DNA of 64,000 nucleotides, taken from assembly GCF_013366925.1 (NCBI RefSeq), contig NZ_JAALDK010000001.1, positions 4,891,165 through 4,955,164 of the forward strand. The letters are read 5' to 3'. The notes below the pieces were generated by a model that did no database searches, was not told where the DNA came from, and saw nothing but the letters and a program-made list of their open reading frames with translations. Shown piece by piece: positions 1 to 8,472 of the stretch (position 1 is its first letter; each line of letters begins with the position of its first letter). Source of the DNA: Paraburkholderia youngii. Lineage in GTDB: Bacteria > Pseudomonadota > Gammaproteobacteria > Burkholderiales > Burkholderiaceae. A program made the translations under genes and the position numbers.

Positions 1-133
1 GCAGCAGTTGCTGACGACTACCGCAGGCATAGCGCTCGTCGCAGCAAGTGTGTTAATTCTCCACGTTGAACAGCAGCGGGCCACGGCAGCAGGAGGCAAT
101 AGCCAACCCGAGGCCGAAAGGCGGGAGCATTGA
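1..133 (+). CDS. C-terminal end of a probable membrane transporter (partial)
   Basis: An open frame enters from the left edge and stops at a TGA after 43 residues. It reads as a hydrophobic helix (TTTAGIALVAASVLIL) followed by a hydrophilic tail rich in Gln, Glu and Arg. That layout is typical of the last membrane span and cytoplasmic tail of a major facilitator or similar exporter, but the visible part is too short to name a family. It is convergent with the LysR gene to its right. The call rests on composition only. Confidence 0.4.
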   Translation, partial: QQLLTTTAGIALVAASVLILHVEQQRATAAGGNSQPEAERREH

Positions 134-239
134 TCACCGGAATACCCAGTGTGCGGCTTGCCACGCGCGGGCCGTTGCACGCAGAGACGGCTTCGCCTGT
201 CTGCCGCGTCACCGACCGCGACAAGCGGGAGCATGGCAC

Positions 240-1166
240 TCAGAAGTCCCAGTATCCTTCCCGGCCGAACAATTCGGCGTAGAAGTCGATAAAGGCGCGC
301 ACCTTGGTAGATACGGTCTTTTTCGGCGGATAGACCGCCCAGATTGCCGGCATGGCGGCTTTGGGTTGTGCCTCCCACTCGGGCAGCAGTTGGCTGAGCG
401 CGCCGGAGCGCACGGCCTCGCCGATCGCCCACGAAGGCAGAAACGCGATGCCGCAGCCCGCAATCGCCAGGTCGAGCAGCGCATCGGTATCGTCCGCGCG
501 GACGCGTCCCTGCAGACGCACCGTCACGGTTGCCGGATCCGCCGCTGCGGACCGGTGGACGAACACCCATCGGTCGTCTGCGGCGAGCGAAAAGCGCACC
601 GCGGCATGAGCGGCGAGTTCGTCAGGGGTAGCCGGCGCGCCGTGCCGGGCGATGTAGTCAGGGCTCGCGCAAATCACGCGCCGGTGGGGCGCAAGCCGCC
701 GGGCCATCAGTTGCGAGTCCGGCAACGCGCCGATCCGAATTGCCAGATCGACGCCGGAGTCGATGACGTTGACAACATCGTCGGTCAAGCTTGCATCGAC
801 ATCGATCTGCGGAAATCGCTCCATAAACTCCGGAAGATGGCGCATCACATGACGCCTGCCGAACGAGGCGGGCATCGTCACGCGCAACAAGCCACGTGGC
901 GAAGCGTTGAGCGCCGCCGTGACGGCTCGTGCGTCTTCGAGATTTTTCAACACCTGCACGGCCTGTTCGTAGAACACACGCCCCGCCTCGGTCAGGACCA
1001 GTCCCCGTGTGGAGCGGTTGAAAAGCGCGATGGTCAGATCCCTCTCGAGATCTGTCACGTACCGGGAAACCGTCGACGTCTTGACGGAGATTTTGGCTGC
1101 GGCCTTGCTCATGCTGCCTTCCTCCGCGGCACAGCAGAAGGCACGCATCGCGGAGAAATAATCCAT
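240..1166 (-). CDS. LysR-family transcriptional regulator
   Basis: This is a 308-residue protein of normal LysR length. Residues 1-60 form the winged helix-turn-helix (MDYFSAMRAF start, SKAAAKISVKTSTVSRYV recognition region, then the wing with STRGLVLTEAG). The rest is the periplasmic-binding-like effector domain, with the usual core GLLRVTMPASFGRRHV and the IRIGALPDSQL segment. I chose the MDYF start because that is where the family begins; longer in-frame starts add an unrelated 27-residue leader. It resembles the CrgA/DmlR-like branch common in Burkholderia. The effector is unknown. It is divergent from the beta-propeller and hydroxylase gene pair, which is its most likely target. Confidence 0.93.
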   Translation of the reverse strand: MDYFSAMRAFCCAAEEGSMSKAAAKISVKTSTVSRYVTDLERDLTIALFNRSTRGLVLTEAGRVFYEQAVQVLKNLEDARAVTAALNASPRGLLRVTMPASFGRRHVMRHLPEFMERFPQIDVDASLTDDVVNVIDSGVDLAIRIGALPDSQLMARRLAPHRRVICASPDYIARHGAPATPDELAAHAAVRFSLAADDRWVFVHRSAAADPATVTVRLQGRVRADDTDALLDLAIAGCGIAFLPSWAIGEAVRSGALSQLLPEWEAQPKAAMPAIWAVYPPKKTVSTKVRAFIDFYAELFGREGYWDF

Positions 1167-1261
1167 TGGTCGGCGCTCCAGGAAGAAAAGGACGCACGCA
1201 ATGCTGCCTGCTTGCATGCCAGCGCATTGTACGACGCGCGCCGCCACGAGCTATCCCTTTG

Positions 1262-1289
1262 GCGCAAAGCTCATTTGCGCGCGGCGCAA
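1262..1289. promoter_or_regulatory. Candidate LysR operator: three alternating GCGCAA half-sites
   Basis: The gene-free stretch between the LysR start (1166) and the beta-propeller start (1559) holds GCGCAAA, then five bases, then TTTGCGC, then three bases, then GCGCAA. The right-hand pair gives TTGCGC-GCG-GCGCAA, which contains the T-N11-A pattern of LysR boxes. The left-hand pair forms a second, overlapping inverted repeat. The site is about 95 bases upstream of the regulator start, as expected for an autoregulated divergent promoter. I see nothing else of note between 1167 and 1558. Confidence 0.45.
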
Positions 1290-1558
1290 TTCTGGCGTGC
1301 GACCGTTGATCGTATAGTCGAATCAGCAGTCTCCCACGGGCGTCGCGATGAACCATGGCATCACATGGAGCAACGCCTTCAGGCGTGCGCGTGGACTGAA
1401 GGCGCAGGCCTTGCACATCAACGGCCCGCGCCGCCACGCTGCACCGCTTCCAGGCAAGGCCGATGTGCGGCAGCTCGCGGTGCGGAAACACACAGCGTTC
1501 GAGAACCGCCGCCGAACGCGATCTCGCCGCTATCGCTGATCAATTCTTTACAGCTTCC

Positions 1559-2575
1559 ATGAGAACTTCACGTCGCACCTTGCTGGGCCAAAGTCTCGCC
1601 CTTCCTCTCAGTCTAGGCCTTGCGCCGTGGTTGTCTCTGCGCAGCGCGAAAGCCAACGCCGAGCCGCAATCGCTCGCGATCGTGATGAATTCGGGGGAGG
1701 CGAGCGTGTCGGTGATCGACATGGCCTCGCGCGCGGTAATCCGCACGCTGCCCACGATGCGCGAACCGAGTCATTGGGCGCTGTCCCCGGACAGGAGCAA
1801 GCTCTACATTGCGGACGCCAGCGGCAACGCGCTGTTCATTGTAGATCCGCGCACTGGCACGTCACTGGGACACAGGACGATCGCCGACCCGTATCAGCTC
1901 GGCTTTACACCTGACCGCCGTTACCTCGTCATCAACGCACTGCGAATCAACTACGTGGACATCTATCGCGCGGACGACCTGACGCTGGCCAAGCGCTTTT
2001 CTCCGGGGGAAATGCCGAGCCATCTCGACTTCTCGCCCGACTCGCGCTGGAGCTTCAATTCGATGCAGGAGTCGAGCACGCTCGTATCGTTCGACCTGCA
2101 GACCATGACGATCCGGTGGAAGTCGAAACTCGGCTCGACTCCTGCGGGCGTGCTGTGGCACAACGGCAAGGTGCTGGTCTGCGTGATGGGCGCGGATCAC
2201 GTGGCCGAAGTCGATCCGGTCACGGGCGCGGTCCTGCGGCGCATCAAGACCGGAATCGGTCCGCACAACCTCTTTCTGACGCCCGATCGCAAGACGCTAT
2301 ATGTCACCAACCGCGTGGGCGGTTCCCTCGCGGCGCTCGACGCGGCCACGCTGGAGCTACGCCGCACTTATCCGCTCCACGCCGGAGGCCCCGACGACCT
2401 CAGCATTGCCCCGGACGGCAAGGTCTGGGTCACCCTGCGATTCCGCGAGCAGGTTGGCGTTCTCGACCCGGACACCGGTCACTACGACACCATCGACGTA
2501 GGCCGCTCGCCGCACGGCATTTTTCTCTCCACGCAACTGAGCCATCCGGGCTACGTTTCGGCCGAACTTCTGTAG
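1559..2575 (+). CDS. Tat-exported YVTN-type beta-propeller protein
   Basis: This is a 338-residue protein starting MRTSRRTLLGQSLALPL, a twin-arginine export signal followed by a hydrophobic stretch and an alanine-rich cleavage region near residue 32. The remainder is a chain of beta-propeller blades with YVTN/YncE hallmarks: LSPDRSKLYIADASGN, FTPDRRYLVINA, LDFSPDSRWSF, LTPDRKTLYVTNRVGG and IAPDGKVWVTL. Such propellers act in the periplasm as binding platforms or in redox-related roles; no catalytic motif is visible. I chose this ATG because it puts the Tat signal at the N-terminus. The next gene starts eight bases after the stop, so the two are probably co-transcribed. Confidence 0.85.
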   Translation: MRTSRRTLLGQSLALPLSLGLAPWLSLRSAKANAEPQSLAIVMNSGEASVSVIDMASRAVIRTLPTMREPSHWALSPDRSKLYIADASGNALFIVDPRTGTSLGHRTIADPYQLGFTPDRRYLVINALRINYVDIYRADDLTLAKRFSPGEMPSHLDFSPDSRWSFNSMQESSTLVSFDLQTMTIRWKSKLGSTPAGVLWHNGKVLVCVMGADHVAEVDPVTGAVLRRIKTGIGPHNLFLTPDRKTLYVTNRVGGSLAALDAATLELRRTYPLHAGGPDDLSIAPDGKVWVTLRFREQVGVLDPDTGHYDTIDVGRSPHGIFLSTQLSHPGYVSAELL

Positions 2576-2583
2576 GGCGCCTC

Positions 2584-3543
2584 GTGCTGATATTTCTCGA
2601 CCGGTGGTTCAGCATGCTTGCCGGCGGCATCGACACCTATGTCATTCTTCCGGTCCTCTACCACTTCGGCTGGATGGAGTGGGAAGAGCTGTCGTTCGAT
2701 TGGGCGCTCATCGGCGTGTACGGCTTTTTCGCGGTGGTCGTTACCTACGCGGTATGCTGGCCGCTCGAAGCGCTGTTTCCGATCGAGCGGTGGGACGACC
2801 GCAAGACAGTGCTGATCGACGCGCTCTATACCGTATTCAACCGGGTCGGTATTCTTCCCGTGTTCAGCTTCCTGCTGTTTTACCAGCTGCAGGTGTGGGT
2901 CAATGGCTTCGTGGTAGCGCACGGCTATATTCCACCGACGCTGGAGATGCTCGTTCCGCTGCTGCTTGGGCATCCTGTAGCCACCTTCGTCGCATATGCA
3001 CTCATTCTCGACTGCGCCGACTACTGGCGTCACCGCATTTCGCACATGTTCCGCAGCGCCTATGCGCTACATGCATTGCACCACGCGCAGCGTCAGATGA
3101 GTTTCTGGTCCGACGACCGCAACCATGTTCTGGACGATGTGGTCGCCGGTATCTGGTTTGGCGTTGTCGGACTCGCAATCGGCATCCCGCCGCTGCAGTT
3201 CCCGCTGTTGTTCCTGTTCATGCGCTTCATCGAAAGCCTCAGTCACGCCAATATCAAGCTCTCGTTCGGCTGGCTTGGCGACCGTCTGCTCGTATCGCCG
3301 CGCTTTCACCGCCTGCACCACGGTCTGCGCGCCGCCGGACGGAACTCGTGCAACTACGGCGCCGTGTTCCCGGTCTGGGACATGATGTTCGGCACCGCGG
3401 ACTTTTCCAACGAATATCCACCTACCGGCGACAGGCGCGCGCCGGAATCGATGGCGACCGGCGGCTACTTCGAGCAGCAACTGGGAGGTCTGCGTTTCTT
3501 CCTGGAGGAACGGCGGCGGATCAAAAAGCGGCGCACACGCTAG
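2584..3543 (+). CDS. Sterol desaturase / fatty acid hydroxylase superfamily membrane protein
   Basis: This 319-residue integral membrane protein carries the eight-histidine di-iron signature of the fatty acid hydroxylase superfamily: HRISH, HALHH and, near the C-terminal half, RFHRLHH. Several hydrophobic helices precede the first box (YGFFAVVVTYAVCWPL, GILPVFSFLLFYQL, FVAYALILDCADYW). Members hydroxylate or desaturate lipid chains or sterol-like molecules at the membrane with O2; the substrate here is unknown. I take the GTG just after the previous stop as the start; an ATG ten codons later is the alternative. The eight-base gap to the exported beta-propeller gene suggests a two-gene operon under the divergent LysR regulator. 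Confidence 0.87.
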   Translation: MLIFLDRWFSMLAGGIDTYVILPVLYHFGWMEWEELSFDWALIGVYGFFAVVVTYAVCWPLEALFPIERWDDRKTVLIDALYTVFNRVGILPVFSFLLFYQLQVWVNGFVVAHGYIPPTLEMLVPLLLGHPVATFVAYALILDCADYWRHRISHMFRSAYALHALHHAQRQMSFWSDDRNHVLDDVVAGIWFGVVGLAIGIPPLQFPLLFLFMRFIESLSHANIKLSFGWLGDRLLVSPRFHRLHHGLRAAGRNSCNYGAVFPVWDMMFGTADFSNEYPPTGDRRAPESMATGGYFEQQLGGLRFFLEERRRIKKRRTR

Positions 3544-4149
3544 CTGCACTGCGCCACCAGACATCCGCGCACTCGTGTCCGCGCGGCATCCTGTGTACCC
3601 GAGCATTGCACCGCTGGCTTCGTTCGTGAGAGCGCTTCGCATGCGCCGCAACGGTATTTCACGCAGCGTTCCTGGCTACGGCTGCAACGCCACTGCCCGC
3701 GATTGCGATTGCGCAGCAACAACGCAACTCAACAATTGCGGTCACCCCTCTTCGCCGGGATTGCCCACGTAGAATCCTTCGCTTTCCTGTGGGCACCAGG
3801 AACTCAGCGCACAACGTTGCATCGCCAACCTCCAGCATGCCGCCCCTTCGCTTACCTTCGAAGGAAAACACGGCCAGTCACACGCTGTCCCAGGCACAAC
3901 GGATGCCACCGACGCGTGGCCTCTTTTTTACAAAACTGTTTTGCATTTTTTGCCATGCTCTTTGCGCGGCCTAAGCCGACATTCGAGATAACCAAGGCTT
4001 CGATAGTCCAAGGTGATTTGTTTCCCTAACGAACAGGGGCGTGGCCAGCATCCTGCGCGGTTAAAGGGACTCCCCTCGGGCCTGTCGATCTCACAAGGGG
4101 ATCGACGCAGGCTCGCCAGACTGTCTCCCCACGCAAAAAGGTTAGAAGC
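3544..4149. other. Long gene-free stretch upstream of the chemotaxis receptor
   Basis: About 600 bases carry no reading frame with protein-like composition. The right half is less GC-rich (a run of T near 3929 and an AT-rich patch to 4025), which fits a promoter region for the receptor gene. I could not place a convincing sigma-28 or sigma-70 promoter. Confidence 0.5.
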
Positions 4150-5739
4150 ATGAAGATGAAGATTGGTGCACGACTGATGGCAACGTTCGTTGTTGTGCTG
4201 GCTTTCCTGTTGGCCATCTGCTTGACCGCTAACCTGCAGATGGCACGTTTGAATGCGACCACGCAAGACATAGTCGACGTTCGTGCTGAGCAACTGAAAC
4301 TTGTGAACCAGCTTCAGGTTGCGACGCTGCGAGCAGCAGCGTTGGCCTACTTCGCGCTCGAGGAACCAACGCCCGAAGCCCAACAAGCCGCGCTCGAACA
4401 GGCCCAGGCTCTCGCCGCTGAGAGCGATTCGATCTATGAAGCTATCGCTCGCCTACTCACCACTGCGAAGGGCAGAGCTTTGTTCGACGGCGTGCTGCAG
4501 GCGAATGCGCTCTACCAGCAAGCGATGAGGCCCGCCTACGCGCAATTGGCGGCGCATGACACTAATGCGGCGCGGGCGGCGCTTCTGACAGCCATGCCGC
4601 TGCGCAATGCGTTGATCGAACATCAAGACGAATTACAGCGTCAAGCTCAGAGCGTCATGGATGCCTCCGCGAGGGACAGCGGCGCCGCGTATGACGAGGC
4701 GCGTGCGCTGATGTGGGGAGCCGCAGCGCTGGCGCTGGCCGTGACGCTGATACTTTGCGCGCTGGTAACCCGTTCGATCGTCCGTCCGTTGCAGGGTGTG
4801 GTCGATGGTGCCAATGCCTTGGCGCGTGGCGACCTGCGAGTACAGATAGACGCGCGTAGTCACGGCGAGCTCGGCGATCTGGCCCGGTCGGTGAATCATG
4901 CGATCGGCCAGTTGGCAATCATCGTCGCGGGCGTCAAGCACGCAAGCGCGTCGATTTCCTCCGCTACCCAGCAGGTCGCGGCGGGAAATGCCGATCTGTC
5001 GCAGCGCACCGAAGAACAAGCCGCCTCTTTGGAGGAAACGGCTTCGAGCATGGAAGAGCTAACCGCGGCGGTCCGTCAGAACGCGGACAACGCCCAGCAG
5101 GCCAGCGCTCTCGCCAGCAATGCATCGGGGATCGCGCAGCGCGGCGGAGAGCAGGTCAGCCGCGTGGTTGAGACCATGCGACAGATATCCGACAGCTCTG
5201 CCAAGATCGCTGAGATCGTCAGCGTCATCGAAGGCATCGCGTTTCAAACCAATATCCTCGCGCTCAACGCGGCGGTCGAGGCAGCCCGTGCCGGAGAGCA
5301 GGGTCGAGGCTTCGCCGTGGTGGCGGGCGAAGTACGTACACTCGCGCAACGCAGCGCGACGGCCGCTCGGGAGATCAAGGACATGATTAACGAATCCGAG
5401 GGGCGCGTAACTGCCGGGTCGCAACTCGTCGAGCAAGCCGGCGGCACGATCCACGAGGCCGTTCAGTCGGTAAAGCGCGTGAATGACATCATCAGTGAAA
5501 TCTCAGCGGCGTCCCACGAGCAAAGCACCGGTATCGAACAGGTGAATCAGGCGGTTAGTCTGATGGATCAAGTCACTCAGCAGAACGCCGCGCTGGTTGA
5601 AGAAGCCGCGGCCGCAGCGCAATCGATGGCCGAGCAGGCGCGCGTATTGCGTGACTCGGTGGCGGTATTCGAAATTGACGAGCGCGACTCCACGAACCCG
5701 ACATTCGGGGCGACAGCGCATTCGACTGCGCCCCGGTAG
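4150..5739 (+). CDS. Methyl-accepting chemotaxis protein (Tsr/Tar type)
   Basis: This is a 529-residue transmembrane chemoreceptor. Residues 9-30 are the first membrane span, 31-187 a helical periplasmic sensor of the four-helix-bundle type, about 188-210 the second span ([20 protein letters not shown]), then a HAMP domain starting [11 protein letters not shown], and the cytoplasmic signalling coiled coil. The highly conserved hairpin tip is intact ([20 protein letters not shown], then [19 protein letters not shown]). The flanking helices carry Glu-rich methylation regions such as [19 protein letters not shown]. There is no C-terminal CheR-binding pentapeptide, as in many Burkholderia receptors. 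The ligand is unknown. No che genes are nearby, so it is an orphan receptor. Confidence 0.95.
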   Translation: MKMKIGARLMATFVVVLAFLLAICLTANLQMARLNATTQDIVDVRAEQLKLVNQLQVATLRAAALAYFALEEPTPEAQQAALEQAQALAAESDSIYEAIARLLTTAKGRALFDGVLQANALYQQAMRPAYAQLAAHDTNAARAALLTAMPLRNALIEHQDELQRQAQSVMDASARDSGAAYDEARALMWGAAALALAVTLILCALVTRSIVRPLQGVVDGANALARGDLRVQIDARSHGELGDLARSVNHAIGQLAIIVAGVKHASASISSATQQVAAGNADLSQRTEEQAASLEETASSMEELTAAVRQNADNAQQASALASNASGIAQRGGEQVSRVVETMRQISDSSAKIAEIVSVIEGIAFQTNILALNAAVEAARAGEQGRGFAVVAGEVRTLAQRSATAAREIKDMINESEGRVTAGSQLVEQAGGTIHEAVQSVKRVNDIISEISAASHEQSTGIEQVNQAVSLMDQVTQQNAALVEEAAAAAQSMAEQARVLRDSVAVFEIDERDSTNPTFGATAHSTAPR

Positions 5740-6111
5740 CGGCGCGCAACGCCCACAGGTCCTGCCTGACTTTGCAGCGCCGCGACACGCCGCGACAGCC
5801 TGCGCCACGGGAGCGTCCGCCTCTGCCCTCAAACCGGATTGGCACATGGTCCGAGTGTTCGTTGATGCGCGCCGGCGACCATACGGCCAAAGGTGTTGCG
5901 CGCTCTCGCCGCCAGGATGGTCAAGGTCCACAATAACGCGGAAAACGCTATCGCAGATCTGTCCCGGCGTTCTTCGCGGCGAGTGCGATCGAACCGATCG
6001 CGCAGTGGGCGGTGGAATCGAGGTCGGCCTCCGCCATCGGACGGCGTGTTCCGCGCTTGTGCGGCCCGGCCGACATTCGCGTCGGCACGCTTTGAATCGC
6101 GTGTTGCGTGA
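5740..6111. other. Gene-free stretch
   Basis: About 370 bases between the chemoreceptor stop and the small minus-strand gene. No reading frame on either strand looks like protein, and I see no clear terminator or repeat. Confidence 0.45.
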
Positions 6112-6354
6112 TCAGCGACGTTCTCGAAGAAGGTGCAGATAGGTACTGCCCGCATCGGTAAGCGAAAATCGTTCATTGACCATGCTGACGAGGCCGACCT
6201 CTTGCAGAGCGAGAAAGTCAGCCGTGGCGGCGGTCGAATCGACTGGCCCACAAGCGAGCATTAACAGTGCGGCAATCTCGTGGGCGCTCAACAATCGACG
6301 AAGCCAGCCGCGATGAGCGGATGTCACCTCCTCAGTGTACTTTACCTGCTTCAT
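6112..6354 (-). CDS. Small winged-helix-like hypothetical protein
   Basis: This is an open frame of 80 residues. Its body (SAHEIAALLMLACGP, FLALQEVGLV, then RFSLTDAGSTYLHLL) reads like a short winged helix: a helical part, a recognition-like helix and a wing ending in the TDAG motif common to MarR-type and PadR-type wings. I do not recognise the family. The start is uncertain. The first nine residues (MKQVKYTEE) appear to belong to the upstream ftsI remnant, and a GTG at 6327, directly preceded by GAGGAG, may be the true start. If expressed it could be a small DNA-binding or anti-activator protein. Confidence 0.5.
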   Translation of the reverse strand: MKQVKYTEEVTSAHRGWLRRLLSAHEIAALLMLACGPVDSTAATADFLALQEVGLVSMVNERFSLTDAGSTYLHLLRERR

Positions 6355-6677
6355 GCGGAAATCGACGTCTGAAACGATCTGTGTCGGATCGAAAAGATCG
6401 CCTTGCCAGGAAGACTCGCGGCCAGTACCGATCGATTGCGATGGGTGCTCTGCCCCGATGCGGCCGGCACCGCGAGCACGTGCTGCCCCCTGGCGTCGCC
6501 CTCCTCGTGCGAGGCGTTCGAAATCAGCTGTATCCAGACCGGGCGCGCCACCAATGCGGCAAACGCGATCGATATGAGGACCATGACCAAGCTCGCGCTG
6601 CGCGCCGAAACGTTATGCTTCAACAATGGCTTCAAATGGAATGCGACGTCACCGCGCATCCGACGATCAAATTTCAA
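6336..6677 (-). pseudogene. N-terminal fragment of an FtsI/PBP3-like transpeptidase paralogue
   Basis: The fragment has the N-terminal plan of class B penicillin-binding proteins: a short cytoplasmic lead, a membrane span (SLVMVLISIAFAALVARPVWIQLI), then residues that line up with the family's EGD-RYQ--L-VPA-RG-I-DRNG-VLA-SLP-KAI region as EGDARGQHVLAVPAASGQS, HRNRSVLAASLPGKAIF. The RG and D of the family motif are changed. A one-base frameshift after KAIF moves the following DPTQIVSDVDF, which continues the family pattern, into another frame. The catalytic transpeptidase domain is absent. A TTG start preceded by GGGGAG survives at the 5' end. This is a decayed relic and not a working enzyme. 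Confidence 0.68.
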
Positions 6678-6802
6678 GGGTTCTCCCCGGAGCCATGCGT
6701 CGGCTCAAGAACCACAACAGGGTTGCGGGGGGCGAGAGCGAAATATGGAACAAGCGTAGCTGTGCAAATCGTCCGGCGCGCCGTGCATCGGGCGTCGCTA
6801 CA

Positions 6803-7012
6803 TCAGAGTTGCACCATCGCGAACTGGTCTTTACCCGCGCGGCAGAGCGGGCAGACCCAGTCCTGGGGCACGTCAGACCACGCGGTTCCCGCAGGGATAC
6901 CGTCTTCCGGCACGCCTGCGGATTCGTCGTAAATCCATCCACAAATCACGCAGACCCAGAGCGTCCCCGCGCGCGATTCATAGCTGGCCGTCGATGTCAT
7001 CGTGTCGTTCAT
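6803..7012 (-). CDS. Rubredoxin
   Basis: This 69-residue protein has the two CxxC knuckles that bind a single iron: CVICG near residue 22 and CPLC near residue 55. The aromatic and proline residues typical of rubredoxin lie between them (WIYDESAGVPEDGIPAGT, then DVPQDWVCPLC). It is a small cytoplasmic electron carrier, usually serving alkane hydroxylases, oxygen-stress reductases or similar enzymes. No obvious partner reductase lies next to it. The nearest genes are an NAD-binding dehydrogenase upstream on the same strand and, divergently, moaA. The first 15 residues are a non-conserved lead and the start could be the second ATG. Confidence 0.93.
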   Translation of the reverse strand: MNDTMTSTASYESRAGTLWVCVICGWIYDESAGVPEDGIPAGTAWSDVPQDWVCPLCRAGKDQFAMVQL

Positions 7013-7112
7013 TGGCTCAAGTCTTGGGAGATCGAGGCGGATCGGATAAGTACTCGATGCTCAAAGCGTACCTGAATCCGTCGTGCAACTATGCGGCCGC
7101 CTTATGCCAACT

Positions 7113-8054
7113 CTACAGGCCTGCGCTGAAGGCAGCGAGCTTGCCAAGCACGGACCAGTCGAGATCGTCCCACCCCCGCGCGGAGGCAGCGACCAAACGG
7201 TCACGCACGACACTGGCGATCGGCATCGGAGTGCGAAGCGTTTCCGCTTCCGTGAGCGCAAGACGCAGGTCCTTCACCGCGAGCGGCACCGTCATTCCGG
7301 GTGGTGCGTAGCGCTGATTCACGATCTTGCCGCCATAGGCCTTGTGCACCTTGCCGTCGAACAGCGATTCAGTCAGCACCGAGAAGGCGACATGCGGATC
7401 GACGCCGGCCTTCCGGAGGAACGCGAGGACCTCGCCCATGCTTTGCATCGTCGACGCCGTCAGCACATTACCGGCCAGCTTGAACGTGTTGGCCAACTCC
7501 GGCACCTCGCCGAGCACGAACACGCGCTGCCCCAGGCGCTCGAGAACCGGCATGCACCTCGCGATAGTCTCGGATGCACCGGCAGCGAGGATATACAGTT
7601 TGCGAGCAGCGGCGAGGTCCGGGTTTCCCAGGACCGGCGCTGAAAGATAGCCTTGACCGACCGTGTAGTGGACATGCGCGGCCTCGCGAGCGGCGTCGGG
7701 ACTGATCGTGCTCATCGAGACATGCACCGCGTTCGTCGCGAGAACGCCTGACAGTTGTTCAGCAACCGACCGGATCGCGGCGTCATCCGGAACCATGCTT
7801 ATCACGACGTCGCAATCGGACAGCGCCTCATAGCTTCCCGCCGCGACGGCGCGGCCTTGCGCAAACGTTCGTGCCTTTTGCGTATCCCGGTCGAACACGA
7901 CCGTCTTGAAGCTGTCCTGGATCAGATTGGAAGCAAACGCGGCTCCCATGCGACCAAGCCCGACAACGCCAACGCACAATGTCTCTGCGGAGCAGGCCGG
8001 GTGGTCTGCGATGCGCCCGGAGGTCCCGGTGTTTTCGCTCAGTGCTTTAGACAA
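7113..8054 (-). CDS. NAD(P)-dependent beta-hydroxyacid dehydrogenase family protein
   Basis: This is a protein of about 313 residues. The Rossmann motif GVVGLGRMGAAFASNL (GxGxxG) lies near residue 30, and the rest follows the 3-hydroxyisobutyrate / 6-phosphogluconate dehydrogenase plan: CDVVISMVPDD at the strand-4 position and a helical second domain with KLAGNVLTASTMQSMGE. The K in KLAGN matches the family's catalytic Lys (NxxK-type helix). Such enzymes oxidise beta-hydroxyacids or reduce succinate-semialdehyde-like or imine substrates; the substrate here is not determinable. I chose the TTG start because AAGGAG sits six bases before it; an ATG six bases upstream touches that ribosome site, and another lies 42 bases upstream. 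Confidence 0.87.
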   Translation of the reverse strand: MSKALSENTGTSGRIADHPACSAETLCVGVVGLGRMGAAFASNLIQDSFKTVVFDRDTQKARTFAQGRAVAAGSYEALSDCDVVISMVPDDAAIRSVAEQLSGVLATNAVHVSMSTISPDAAREAAHVHYTVGQGYLSAPVLGNPDLAAARKLYILAAGASETIARCMPVLERLGQRVFVLGEVPELANTFKLAGNVLTASTMQSMGEVLAFLRKAGVDPHVAFSVLTESLFDGKVHKAYGGKIVNQRYAPPGMTVPLAVKDLRLALTEAETLRTPMPIASVVRDRLVAASARGWDDLDWSVLGKLAAFSAGL

Positions 8055-8472
8055 GATCATCTCCTTGATGCGAGCCGCCGCTTGCTTCACATGCAAACAC
8101 GGCAGGGGACCGTATTCGCGTCGCCAAGCCGCTCGGCAGCGTGATTTCGATCAACGTAGATTAGGGCAAACCCCAGTTCTCAAGAACGCCCACGTAGGCA
8201 ACACACCTTTGTTTTTTCGGGATGGCTCGAAGGTGCTGCGGGATCGCGTCGGCGCGCGACTCGTCGCCTGTTCGCTCACCGCGCACCTGAAATAACGCCC
8301 TCCTCGCCGAACTGTGCTCCCGCGAGCGGAGGCTGTCTGTGCGCATGTCGCCAGCGCGGATGCCCTATCCTTTGGTCGACGCACTTGTCGCGCCCGCTCC
8401 GACCCAGCGATGGATCGTTGCTCGCGCAGCACTCGTGCAGTGGTTATTCCGTACAAGTTAAAGGAACACGTC
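8055..8472. other. Divergent intergenic region between the dehydrogenase and moaA
   Basis: About 400 bases without a credible gene, lying between two divergent genes and so holding both promoters. AAGGA seven bases before the moaA GTG is a good ribosome-binding site. No riboswitch fold, including a Moco motif, could be recognised by eye. Confidence 0.45.

Noticed and set aside
66..1562. Long open frame on the plus strand opposite the LysR gene
   Set aside because: Its composition is Arg/His-rich and low-complexity, as expected for a GC-rich shadow, while the minus strand gives a full LysR protein.
3929..4000. Possible sigma-28 promoter upstream of the chemoreceptor
   Set aside because: GCCGAC-like text occurs but no TAAA-type -35 element at the right distance.
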